Origin: JAFGLZ01 sp964622545
GTDB lineage: Bacteria > Planctomycetota > Phycisphaerae > UBA1845 > JAFGLZ01
Direction of reading: 5' to 3'
Assembly (NCBI GenBank): GCA_964622545.1
Contig: CAZUQM010000029.1
Location: forward strand, 24,857 to 88,856
Length of the DNA stretch: 64,000 bases
Part shown: positions 50,577-59,003 of the stretch, piece after piece
How the letters are laid out: each line of letters opens with the position of its first letter
Numbering within the stretch: the first letter of the stretch is position 1
The notes under the pieces: generated by a model
The model's database searches: none
What the model was told of the DNA's origin: nothing
The model's input: the letters and a program-made list of their open reading frames with translations, nothing else
Translations under genes and position numbers: made by a program

Positions 50577-52844
50577 ATGCATCGCACGATGGGATGGATG
50601 GGGTTGCTATTCGTGACGGCTTCGACCGCGATGGCCGAGCCGGCGAAACCGTCGGAGGAGGTCTGGGATCAGGCGGCCAAGAACGGCGAGCGGGCCCAAG
50701 AGGTCTTCACGCGCTGCCATCGACTGGTGCAAGCGTGGTACCGCCACACCGGCGCGGGCAACCAGCTCCTGCCGCAGAACCTGGGCAGCCGACAGTGGAC
50801 GGCGCAGAACAGCGCGGCCGATCTGTGGTCGTTCTTCGTGCTGACGACTTACCTGACGGACGAGGCGGCGTTCCGCGGCCCTATCCGACAGACGCTGCGG
50901 GACGAGATCCGCCTGACCACGCGCCTGGACAGCCTGCCCGACGACTACCACATCGATCGCAACGCCTTCGTTCGCGAGGACATCAACCTGCCGCGGATCC
51001 TCTTCGGCTCGAGCGAGTACGTGAAGGACGGCCTGCTGCCGATCGCCGAGCTCATGGGCCGCACCGTCTGGTTCGAGCGGAGCCGCAGCATGCTCGACGA
51101 CATCTTCAAGCACGCGCCGACCAAGACCAGGTTCGGAGCGCTGCCGGGCGACACGGCCGAGGTCAACGGCGAGATGCTGCAGAACCTGTGTCGCTACTAC
51201 TCGGCCACGGGCGACCCGCGCTACAAGGCCTGGGCCGAGCGGATCGGCGATGCATACTTCCTCGAGATGCTGCCGAAGAGCAACGATCTGCCGTGTCACG
51301 CGTGGGACTTCGAGGCGGGCAAGCCGAGGAGCGATCGACTGAGCCTGAGCGACCACGGCAACGAGATCGTCTTCGGGCTGAGCGAGATCGTCATGCTCGA
51401 GCACGTGTACGACAAGGCCAAGGCGGCCGAGTACATGCCCGCGATGCGACGTATGCTCGACAAGCTGCTGGAGATCGCCCGAAACGAGGACGGGCTCTGG
51501 GTCCATACGATTCAGCCGAGCACGGGCAAGGTGCTCAAGAGCAACACGCCCGACACCTGGGGCTACGCGCTCGATGCGTATTACGCGTTCTACATGGCCA
51601 CGGGCGAGGAGAAGTACCGCGACGCCGTCCATCGGGCCCTGAAGGGCATCAACGCCAAGCCGAAGTACCGCGAGTGGGGCGGCTCGGACGCCTTCGCCGA
51701 CTCGATCGAGAGCGGCATCGTGCTGCTGAACCGTATCCCCGAGCCGGAAGGGTTCGCCTGGCTGGAGGCCACGGTGCCGGCGTTCCTGGCCAAACAGCGC
51801 GACGACGGCATCGTCGAGGGCTGGCATGGTGACGGCAATTACGCCCGCACCGCGCTGATGTATGCCTTGATGAAGACCGCGGGCACGCGCGTCAGCGGGT
51901 GGCGGAAGGACCTGCGGTTCGGCGCGGCGGTCGATGGCGACGCCCTGTGCGTGGAGCTCCGCGCCGAGGAGCCCTGGAAGGGCCAGCTGCACTTCGACTA
52001 TCCGCGGCATCGCATGCACATGGGCCTTCAGATCAACTACCCGCGGCTGAACGAGTTCCCCGAGTGGTACACGGTCGAGCCGACGCGGCTGTATGAGGTG
52101 ACCGTGGGCGGCGAGAAGCTGCCGCTGCTGCTGGGCGACGACCTGATCCGCGGTATCGACGTTGCGCTCGAAGACAAGCCGGTGCGGGTCGTGGCTCGTC
52201 CCGTGACCGGGCCGCCGTACGGCGGACGCGTGATTCGTGTCGAAGCGCCGGCCGCCCTGGGCGGGACGGGCACGGTCTCGGCCACCGTGGTGGTCAAGAA
52301 CATGACGGGCATGCCGCAGACTGTGAAGCTATCGAGCGACTTTGGGGCGATCGCTCCGATTGAGGCCAAGCTCGCCGTCGACGGCGAGCTGCGGGCCGAG
52401 CTTTCGGGCGAGCTGACCAAGAGCGGCGAGGGGAAGGTCCGCGTGCGATCGGTCGACGGCGATCACGACGTGGTGCGGCGTATCCGGCTGATCTGCGAGA
52501 AGGGTCTGGTCGGCTTCGCGGCCTTTCACGATCAGGAGTACAAGGGCAAGGGCTACCTGTGGAGCCTGCGTCGGCCGGTCGAGGCGAAGCTGGCGGCCAA
52601 GCCGGGCAAGGCGCACACGCTGCATCTGCTATGGGGCTCGAAGAACGACAAGCGGGCCGGTGTGGTCACCGTGGGGGGCAAGGCGCACAAGGTGACGCGG
52701 GAGGGCTACGACGGCTTCGAGTGGGTCAAGCTGCCGGTCCCGGCCGAGCTGGTCAAGGACGGGACGGTGCACGTCCGCGTCGTGCCGTATGAGAAGGCCG
52801 GCAAGCCCGCATTCATCAGCGAGATGCGGCTGACGTGTCCGTGA
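50577..52844 (+). CDS. Secreted (alpha/alpha)-toroid protein, glycosidase-like
   Basis: A 755-residue protein with a signal peptide (LLFVTASTAMA). Residues about 50-460 alternate helices typical of six-hairpin glycosidases (AADLWSFFVLTTYLTDEAAF, ATGDPRYKAWAERIGDAYFL, YALDAYYAFYMATGEEKYRD). A C-terminal half of beta-sandwich character follows (DGDALCVELRAEEPWKGQLH). I cannot name the GH family, and no catalytic residues can be assigned. The start at 50577 has CGGAGA upstream; a longer frame starts 63 bases earlier without a signal peptide. It lies near the hexuronate cluster. Confidence 0.7.
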   Translation: MHRTMGWMGLLFVTASTAMAEPAKPSEEVWDQAAKNGERAQEVFTRCHRLVQAWYRHTGAGNQLLPQNLGSRQWTAQNSAADLWSFFVLTTYLTDEAAFRGPIRQTLRDEIRLTTRLDSLPDDYHIDRNAFVREDINLPRILFGSSEYVKDGLLPIAELMGRTVWFERSRSMLDDIFKHAPTKTRFGALPGDTAEVNGEMLQNLCRYYSATGDPRYKAWAERIGDAYFLEMLPKSNDLPCHAWDFEAGKPRSDRLSLSDHGNEIVFGLSEIVMLEHVYDKAKAAEYMPAMRRMLDKLLEIARNEDGLWVHTIQPSTGKVLKSNTPDTWGYALDAYYAFYMATGEEKYRDAVHRALKGINAKPKYREWGGSDAFADSIESGIVLLNRIPEPEGFAWLEATVPAFLAKQRDDGIVEGWHGDGNYARTALMYALMKTAGTRVSGWRKDLRFGAAVDGDALCVELRAEEPWKGQLHFDYPRHRMHMGLQINYPRLNEFPEWYTVEPTRLYEVTVGGEKLPLLLGDDLIRGIDVALEDKPVRVVARPVTGPPYGGRVIRVEAPAALGGTGTVSATVVVKNMTGMPQTVKLSSDFGAIAPIEAKLAVDGELRAELSGELTKSGEGKVRVRSVDGDHDVVRRIRLICEKGLVGFAAFHDQEYKGKGYLWSLRRPVEAKLAAKPGKAHTLHLLWGSKNDKRAGVVTVGGKAHKVTREGYDGFEWVKLPVPAELVKDGTVHVRVVPYEKAGKPAFISEMRLTCP

Positions 52845-53030
52845 GGGACGGGCGATCGTGTCGAGCCGCACTGGTTCCTTCGGCCTATCCCTGGCGAAGC
52901 GGGGTCCCCGTGCGGTCTTCGCGCGTCGCGGAGGCCCACCTCTGAACCTCGGGCGGACTCGACCTCGCTGAGGACCCGGCTTCGCCATGGCCACGCCGCG
53001 AAAGCCAGCGGGGCTCGGAGGCTCTCAATC

Positions 53031-53052
53031 GCAACGCTCTTTGACAGTGGCG
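53031..53052. repeat. Diverged copy of the dispersed repeat
   Basis: GCAACGCTCTTTGACAGTGG (53031-53050) extended by CG matches the tandem unit at 10302 at 17 of 22 positions. A palindrome-like run (GTGGCGTCACTGTCGGCGCT) follows. The copy is degenerate, so its status as the same family is tentative. Confidence 0.4.
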
Positions 53053-53128
53053 TCACTGTCGGCGCTGCGGCTCTGAGGGTAGACCTGCTCTGTCAGCGGG
53101 GCAGAACGACTGCGACGCGGGCCGCCCG

Positions 53129-53956
53129 CTACACCCCGCAATACGCGCTGAAACCGCCGTCGATCGGGATGACCGAGCCGTGCACGAATTTCGAGGCCGG
53201 GCTTAGCAGCCAGAGCACGGTGCCGAGCAGGTCCTCCGGGTCGCCGTAGCGGCCCATCGGCGTGTGGTCGATGATCTGCTGGCCGCGTGGCGTGGGCTCG
53301 CCGGTCTTCTCGTCGGTCAGGAGGAAGCGGTTCTGTTCGGTCAGGAAGAAGCCGGGCGCGATCGCGTTGACGCGGATCTCTTTCGAGTAGTTCTGCGACA
53401 TGTGCACGGCCAGCCACATGGTGAAGCTGCTGACACCGGCCTTGGCCGCACTGTAGGCCAGGACCTTGGTCAGCGGCTTGAAGGCCGACATGCTCGAGAG
53501 GTTCAGGATGTTGCCCCGCCCCTTATCGGCCATCAGCTTGCCGAAGACCTGGCTCGGCAGGACGGTGCCGACGATGTTCAGATTGAACACCCATTGCAGG
53601 GCGTCGGCGGGCAGGTCGAAGAAGCTGAGGTCGGGCCCCGTGGTGGCCTCTTTCTTGTTGCCGCCGGCGCCGTTGACGAGCACGTCGACCGTGCCGTAGG
53701 CGTCGACGACCTTCTTGCAGCACGGTTCGATGCTGGCCTTGTCGAGTACGTCGCACTTGACGGCCATCGCCTCGCCGCCGGCGCTCTTGATCTCGTCGAC
53801 GACCTCTTGGGCCTTGTCCTCGAACAGGTCGAGCACGGCGATCGTCGCGCCGTGGGCCGCGAGCATCTTGGCCATCGCCCCGCAGAGAATGCCGCCGCCG
53901 CCCGTGATGGCGATGACCTGTCCGGTGATGTCGAAGTCGTTCGTGATGGTTGCCAT
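53129..53956 (-). CDS. SDR oxidoreductase, fructuronate reductase (YjmF/UxuB-like)
   Basis: A 275-residue SDR with a glycine-rich cofactor loop (TGGGGILCGAMAKML), catalytic Ser in LNLSSMSAF and Tyr/Lys in AYSAAKAGV. The C-terminal part (TEQNRFLLTDEKTGEPTPRG and PEDLLGTVLWLLSPASKFVH) is characteristic of the D-mannonate oxidoreductase SDRs of the YjmF group. It would convert D-fructuronate to D-mannonate with NAD(P)H. The cofactor loop has Cys where Gly is usual. GGGAGG precedes the ATG. The UxaE gene lies directly upstream on the same strand. Confidence 0.82.
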   Translation of the reverse strand: MATITNDFDITGQVIAITGGGGILCGAMAKMLAAHGATIAVLDLFEDKAQEVVDEIKSAGGEAMAVKCDVLDKASIEPCCKKVVDAYGTVDVLVNGAGGNKKEATTGPDLSFFDLPADALQWVFNLNIVGTVLPSQVFGKLMADKGRGNILNLSSMSAFKPLTKVLAYSAAKAGVSSFTMWLAVHMSQNYSKEIRVNAIAPGFFLTEQNRFLLTDEKTGEPTPRGQQIIDHTPMGRYGDPEDLLGTVLWLLSPASKFVHGSVIPIDGGFSAYCGV

Positions 53957-54112
53957 GTTGCCTCCCGTCTAGCGCCGGGTTCGGGGCCGGCGCGTGTGTT
54001 GCTCCAGTTCGTCTCACCCGTCTTGTGTGGCCCAGTCGCCCTCGACTGGGTCGTTTCGCCATGCACAGCCGAGGGCGGTTGTGCTACCTCGTTCTGCCCT
54101 CATGTCGGCCGT

Positions 54113-55705
54113 TCAACTCGTCACGAACGGGCTCATATGCCGGCCGATGTGCCGGACGAGCGCGTCGTAGTGGGCCTCCTCGTTCGCATTCAACGAGGCC
54201 AAAATGCGGTCGCGAAACCGCATCGAGCCGTCGTCACTCCTGGCCGTCAGCACCGACCCGAAGGCCACGTGAAGAACCTGGCGCGGATCGTCCTGATCAA
54301 GCAGGCCGGCCATCTCGCCCTCGCTTAGCTCCTCGGGCTTGGGCACGTTGGCCAGGTCGGCCGAGACGTGGTACGTGGCGCGATCCTGCTCGAAGCGTTC
54401 GTGCGAGAATGCGTAGATCTCCCGGAACAGGTCGGGCGCGACCTTGCCGATCACGCGGAGGGCTTCCAGGTAGCTTGTACCGGCGGTCTTGACGTGCACC
54501 AGCCCACCGGCATGCTTGGCGGCGATGGGGTAGACGCTGAACTTATCGCTGCCCGAGTGGATGCTGAGCTTATAGGGCCCGCAGTAGCGCGCGACCACGG
54601 CGTGGCGGCGCATGGCCTCGTCCAGCTTGCCCAGATCGCCGCGATAGTCGACGCCCTTTTCGAACGCGCCGAGGAACCGGGGCGCGAGGCTCACGAGGTT
54701 CGGCACACCCAGCCGCTTCAGCTCCGTCGCGACGAAGAAGTGCTCGAACACGCGGGTGGGCGAGGCCGTCTCATCCACCGAGACCTCGATCTCGAACGGC
54801 CGGTCGCCCATGACCCCGGCGATATGTCGCGCCATGGCGACCGTGTGGGCGATCGCCTGGCCATATTTGCAGGCGGCTCGCATCAGGTCGTCGGGCGTCT
54901 CGCTGACCAGGTCCACGTCGTCGCCGAGGTCGTAGGTGACGCCGACGTACTTGTGCCACATGGCATCGGAGTCGGTTTCGAGCGCCTCCCACGGCAGGGC
55001 GTCGTATTTGGCCATCAGGTCCGGCGTGTCGTCCTGGTCGGCCTGGTCGTCGACGTGGTCACCGGGGTCGATGGTGAACATCGTGAAGCCGGCCGCGGCC
55101 GCGCTGTCGACGTCCTCGAAGGTCTTGAGGTGGTCGGCGTCGGCGCCCCACGGATCGCGATAGCCCTCTTGAAGGACGGCCCAGGTCGCGGCGTTCATGA
55201 CCTGCTGGTTGGTGCGTTCGGTGCGGGCCAGCTCGCGGGCGCTCTGCTGGGCGATGATCAGCCCGATGCCGCCGCCGTAGCGCCTGGCGGCGCGGATGTG
55301 TCCGGGGCCGGCCAGACCCAAGCGGTCGCCGGCTCCGAAGGAGGGCCTGGTCCCGAGCGTCTGCGGATTGGCGAACGGCAAGCACTCGCGGAGCCATGCG
55401 GCCAGGTCGGGCGTCATCTCGCAGACGGCGGCCTTGACGGCTTCGCCGGCGACGGTACCCGTCTTGCAGGTCAGGGGCTCGACGGGCGGGGCGGACGCCT
55501 CGGTCTCGCGCTGCACGACCAGGGCTCGCTTGCCCTGGCCGGTTCGGGCCAGACAGATCCATCGACCGCCGACGAAGACGCTCGACTGTGGGTAGACGCG
55601 GGCGTCGACGAGCCCACCGAGGGCGGCGGCCAGGGACGCGGCCGTCTCGTCCTCGAGCGGCGGGGAGACCTCCGTGTCGTTGAAGTAGTCGTCCAAGATG
55701 CTCAT
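54113..55705 (-). CDS. uxaE: Tagaturonate epimerase family protein
   Basis: A 530-residue protein matching the UxaE family, which epimerises D-tagaturonate to D-fructuronate. Recognisable parts are MTPDLAAWLRECLPFANPQT, PSFGAGDRLGLAGPGHIRAA, FTMFTIDPGDHVDDQ and LSIHSGSDKFSVYPIAAKHA, the metal- and substrate-site strands of a TIM-like barrel. The ATG at 55705 has CGGAGT upstream. In several lineages UxaE pairs with an SDR-type UxuB; the neighbouring SDR here fits. UxaC, KduI or the mannonate dehydratase were not seen in the window. Confidence 0.85.
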   Translation of the reverse strand: MSILDDYFNDTEVSPPLEDETAASLAAALGGLVDARVYPQSSVFVGGRWICLARTGQGKRALVVQRETEASAPPVEPLTCKTGTVAGEAVKAAVCEMTPDLAAWLRECLPFANPQTLGTRPSFGAGDRLGLAGPGHIRAARRYGGGIGLIIAQQSARELARTERTNQQVMNAATWAVLQEGYRDPWGADADHLKTFEDVDSAAAAGFTMFTIDPGDHVDDQADQDDTPDLMAKYDALPWEALETDSDAMWHKYVGVTYDLGDDVDLVSETPDDLMRAACKYGQAIAHTVAMARHIAGVMGDRPFEIEVSVDETASPTRVFEHFFVATELKRLGVPNLVSLAPRFLGAFEKGVDYRGDLGKLDEAMRRHAVVARYCGPYKLSIHSGSDKFSVYPIAAKHAGGLVHVKTAGTSYLEALRVIGKVAPDLFREIYAFSHERFEQDRATYHVSADLANVPKPEELSEGEMAGLLDQDDPRQVLHVAFGSVLTARSDDGSMRFRDRILASLNANEEAHYDALVRHIGRHMSPFVTS

Positions 55706-55779
55706 GCCATACTCCGTTGGGCCGCGGCTTTCGGCGTTCGCATCCGCGGCGTTGATCCCGTCGGGCAGCGGTGGGGCGC

Positions 55780-56706
55780 TTACAGGTTCGCGACGAAGTT
55801 CTCGACGAACTTGCGGGCCTGGACCGCCTCGACCTGGAGTTCCTCGGTCGTGCCGCGGTCGAGCGTCTCGATCACGAGCGGGCCGCGCTTGAACCCGCCC
55901 TGGACGAGCTTCTTCATGACGGCGGGGAAGTCGACCTGACCGGTGCCGGGCGTGACCATCACGTCCTTCCGACGCTTGCCCTTGGCAGGTTTGAAGTCCT
56001 TCACGCACATGCCCGTGACGATGCCGGCGACGGTGGGCGCGTCCTTGACCGGGTCGAGCTCGCCCTCGGAGTAGTAGTAGATGTTGCCCGGGTCGTACCA
56101 GAGCCGGAAGTTCTCATGGCCGACGCGCTCGATGCTCTTGCGACACTGGGGGCCGGTGGCGTTCGAGCCGCCGTGCGGCTTGAGGGCGATCTCGAGCTTC
56201 TTGCCGACCGCGTAGTCGCAGCAGGCCTTGATCGCGCCGTAGTAGACCTTCTGATGTTCGGCATTGTCGCCCACCCCGCCCATCAGCAGCGAGGCCGCGC
56301 CGACGATCGCGCATGCATCGATGAGCTGGCGAAGGTCCTGTTCGGCGTGCTTCGGGTCCGACAGCCGGATGCCGCCTCCATACACGGATGCGACGCAGAG
56401 CTTGCGTTGCTTGACCTCGTCGCGGATCTTGGCGGCCTCGTCCTTCGTGGTGCCGCGATGGATGACCAGCCGGGCCTTGGTGTTGGTCGTCATCAGGCCG
56501 ACGTGCTTGAAGCCGGCCTTGGCGATCTCGTCAAGGGCCGCTCGATAGTCGAGCTTGCTCCACGGTCGGGTGTAGATGCCGATCTGCCATCGCTCCTTAT
56601 CGGCCGCGGCGGCCAGGGCCTGTCCGGCCGGGCAGAGCAGGGCGCCCGCGGCGCCGGCGTGTACGGTCTGCTGGAGGAAACCTCGTCGTGTCAGTGTCGT
56701 GGTCAT
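55780..56706 (-). CDS. Tat-exported sugar phosphate isomerase/epimerase-like TIM barrel
   Basis: A 308-residue protein. The twin-arginine signal TLTRRGFLQQTVHAGAAGAL is clear, so the mature protein folds before export. The rest is an AP-endonuclease-like TIM barrel (GIYTRPWSKLDYRAALDEIA, KHVGLMTTN, RLWYDPGNIYYYSEGELDPV, with a late ETL strand). Metal ligands are consistent with the barrel's Glu/Asp/His set. The family includes sugar isomerases and epimerases. It is the first gene of the probable uronate operon (56706 down to 53129) and has AAGGAG before its ATG. Confidence 0.78.
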   Translation of the reverse strand: MTTTLTRRGFLQQTVHAGAAGALLCPAGQALAAAADKERWQIGIYTRPWSKLDYRAALDEIAKAGFKHVGLMTTNTKARLVIHRGTTKDEAAKIRDEVKQRKLCVASVYGGGIRLSDPKHAEQDLRQLIDACAIVGAASLLMGGVGDNAEHQKVYYGAIKACCDYAVGKKLEIALKPHGGSNATGPQCRKSIERVGHENFRLWYDPGNIYYYSEGELDPVKDAPTVAGIVTGMCVKDFKPAKGKRRKDVMVTPGTGQVDFPAVMKKLVQGGFKRGPLVIETLDRGTTEELQVEAVQARKFVENFVANL

Positions 56707-56876
56707 GGTCGTTCACTCCTTCCGGGCCTGTTCTGTCGGTCCGGTCGTCTCGGGATTGGTGCTCGGATGCGTGAGAATAGCCCGGATGGGCCGAGGGTTC
56801 AATTGCCGGACGGATCGGCTATGCTGTGGGGCACCGCCAACGAGCGATCCCCCATGCGAATCAGGAGTTCTCGACC

Positions 56877-58943
56877 ATGAAGGCGCTGACCTGGCCGTCC
56901 GCAATGTGCATCCTGTCTCTTGTCCATGTCTCGCACGCCGCCGGTGGGACCGGCCGGTCGCATGTGACCGTTCGGTGCGATCACACGTTGAGCGAGCACG
57001 GCTCGACGATGGCCACCGCCTACGCGATGTCCAACAAGATCGTCACGCTCGGCGACAAGACGTACGTGGCCTGGTTGGATACGAAGTCGACGACGCGCGT
57101 TCGTGTGCTCGACCGTACCACCTGCAAGCCGATTCGAACGGTCGAGCTGGGGCGCGGCAAGGACAACCACGGCGGTCCGGCGTTGACGGCCGATGCCGAC
57201 GGGAACCTGCACATCGTCTTCGGCCCGCACCACGGGCCGTTCCAGTATCGTCACACCACCAGGCCCGGCGATATGGAGAGCTGGTCGCCGGTCACGAAGT
57301 TCGGCGTCAAGTGCACGTATCCGAGTCTGGTCTGCGCGCCGGACGGCACACTGCACCTGACGTGTCGCGGCGGCAACGCACCGTTCAAACTGCACTACTA
57401 CCGTAAGCCGAAGGGCGGTGCCTGGACCGGACCCATCACGCTCGTCGAGGCGGGCGTGCCCGACGGCTACACGCAGTACGGCAACCCGCTGGCCGTGGCG
57501 TCGGACGGCACGCTGCACCTGGGCTTCCACGTCTACGACTTCCATCCCAAAGGCGGCAAATCAGCCGGGTACATGGCGAGCACCGACGGGGGCACGACCT
57601 GGACCGACAGCAACGGCCGCAAGCTCGACGTCCCCCTGACACCCAAGACGGCCGAGCTGATCGAGGCCGGCCCCGAGCTCGACATGCGCGTCGGCAACAT
57701 CGCCCTTGACGCCAAGGGCCGACCGTGGCTGCCGGTGATCCACATGGACCGTCCGCCGTTCTGGATCACGCTCTGGCATCACGACGGCGCGGCGTGGCGG
57801 GCCACGCCGCTGAGGCCGTGGATCGACAAGGCCGTCGGCCAGGGCCAACACGCCTACGGCGCGACGATGACGTTCGGCCGTGACGGGACGATGTACCTTG
57901 CGCTGGCCTTGATGGCCAAGGGGGAGATCTGGGGCGACATCAGCAGCGAGATCGCGCTGCTGGTCTCGACCGACGGCGGCAAGACGTTCACGGGCCGGAT
58001 GATCTCGCCGCCCGATCCCACGATACCCAACTGGCTGCCCAGCCTCGAACGCCCGACGGGGCATCATGATGTCGACGTGCCGTGGCTGATGTACACCCAC
58101 GGCCATCGGCGCAGCACGCGTCCGCCGGGGTACGTCACCGAGGTGCGGCTGCTCATGTTGGGTCGTCGCGAGGCTCAGGCCGAGGCGCAGGCCGTCCGCA
58201 TCGGCGGCGTCGTGCTGAAGTGGACGGCGAAGGATCGCGAGCTGAGCTACCGTCGGCTCGAACCGATGATCCGCGAGGCCGCCCGGGGCGGTGCGAAGAT
58301 CGTGCTAACGACCGAGTCGTGCCTCGATGGGTATGCGATTCGCGACAAGAAGATGCCGATCGAGGCGTTCCGCGCCCTGGCCGAGGAGATCCCGGGCGGT
58401 GCGTACGCCAAGCGGTTCGGCGGTCTGGCCGATGAGCTGGACATCCACCTCGTCGTCGGGTTGCTGCGGCGGATGGACGAGACGACCTACAACAGCGCGG
58501 CCGTCTTCGGGCCCGACGGTGGGCTGATCGGCGTGTACCACAAGCAGCACCTCGGCCATGAGAAGGTCCGCAACACGGCCGGCGACGCGTGCCCGGTGTT
58601 AGAGACACCCTACGGCAAGATGGGCGTGATGATCTGTGCCGATCGGCGGTATCCGGAGGTCACCGAGGGCCTGGTGGCTAGCGGGGCGGAGTTCATCCTC
58701 GTGCCTTCGGGCGGCATGTGGGGCCCGGCCAAGAACGACCATCACGTGCAGGCGCGATCCCGCGAGGGCAAGCTGCCGATCGTCTTCGTACATCCGATCG
58801 AGTGGCTCGTGACGGGGCCGGACGGGACGATCTGGGACCGCGACTTTCGCGGTCACACGATGGATACGAAGAGGGACGACCTCGAGTCGATCCGCGATCC
58901 GAAGGGCGTGTTCCTGTTCGATCTACCGGTGATGCGGCGGTAG
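56877..58943 (+). CDS. BNR-propeller protein fused to a carbon-nitrogen hydrolase
   Basis: A 688-residue fusion. After a signal peptide (CILSLVHVSHA), the first 420 residues are a BNR_4-like beta-propeller with repeated Asp-box style loops (DGTLHLGFHVYDFHPKGGKS, GYMASTDGGTTWTDSNGR, LLVSTDGGKTFTG). The last 240 residues are a nitrilase-superfamily domain with an intact Glu-Lys-Cys triad: Glu in VLTTESCLDGYAI, Lys in GVYHKQHLGHEK, Cys in GVMICADRRYPEV. The ORF is continuous, so the fusion appears genuine. The ATG at 56877 has AGGAG upstream. It is divergent from the uronate operon, so it may cleave an amide on the same polymer. Confidence 0.75.
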   Translation: MKALTWPSAMCILSLVHVSHAAGGTGRSHVTVRCDHTLSEHGSTMATAYAMSNKIVTLGDKTYVAWLDTKSTTRVRVLDRTTCKPIRTVELGRGKDNHGGPALTADADGNLHIVFGPHHGPFQYRHTTRPGDMESWSPVTKFGVKCTYPSLVCAPDGTLHLTCRGGNAPFKLHYYRKPKGGAWTGPITLVEAGVPDGYTQYGNPLAVASDGTLHLGFHVYDFHPKGGKSAGYMASTDGGTTWTDSNGRKLDVPLTPKTAELIEAGPELDMRVGNIALDAKGRPWLPVIHMDRPPFWITLWHHDGAAWRATPLRPWIDKAVGQGQHAYGATMTFGRDGTMYLALALMAKGEIWGDISSEIALLVSTDGGKTFTGRMISPPDPTIPNWLPSLERPTGHHDVDVPWLMYTHGHRRSTRPPGYVTEVRLLMLGRREAQAEAQAVRIGGVVLKWTAKDRELSYRRLEPMIREAARGGAKIVLTTESCLDGYAIRDKKMPIEAFRALAEEIPGGAYAKRFGGLADELDIHLVVGLLRRMDETTYNSAAVFGPDGGLIGVYHKQHLGHEKVRNTAGDACPVLETPYGKMGVMICADRRYPEVTEGLVASGAEFILVPSGGMWGPAKNDHHVQARSREGKLPIVFVHPIEWLVTGPDGTIWDRDFRGHTMDTKRDDLESIRDPKGVFLFDLPVMRR

Positions 58944-59003
58944 GCGCGCGGCAACGGCGCTGCGGCGTTGGTGTTGCGTATCCTGGTGGGGTGTTGACCG
59001 TGG

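Noticed and set aside
54368..55939. Plus-strand frame of about 520 codons
   Set aside because: It runs antisense to UxaE and the start of the TIM-barrel gene; the minus-strand reading gives a coherent UxaE.
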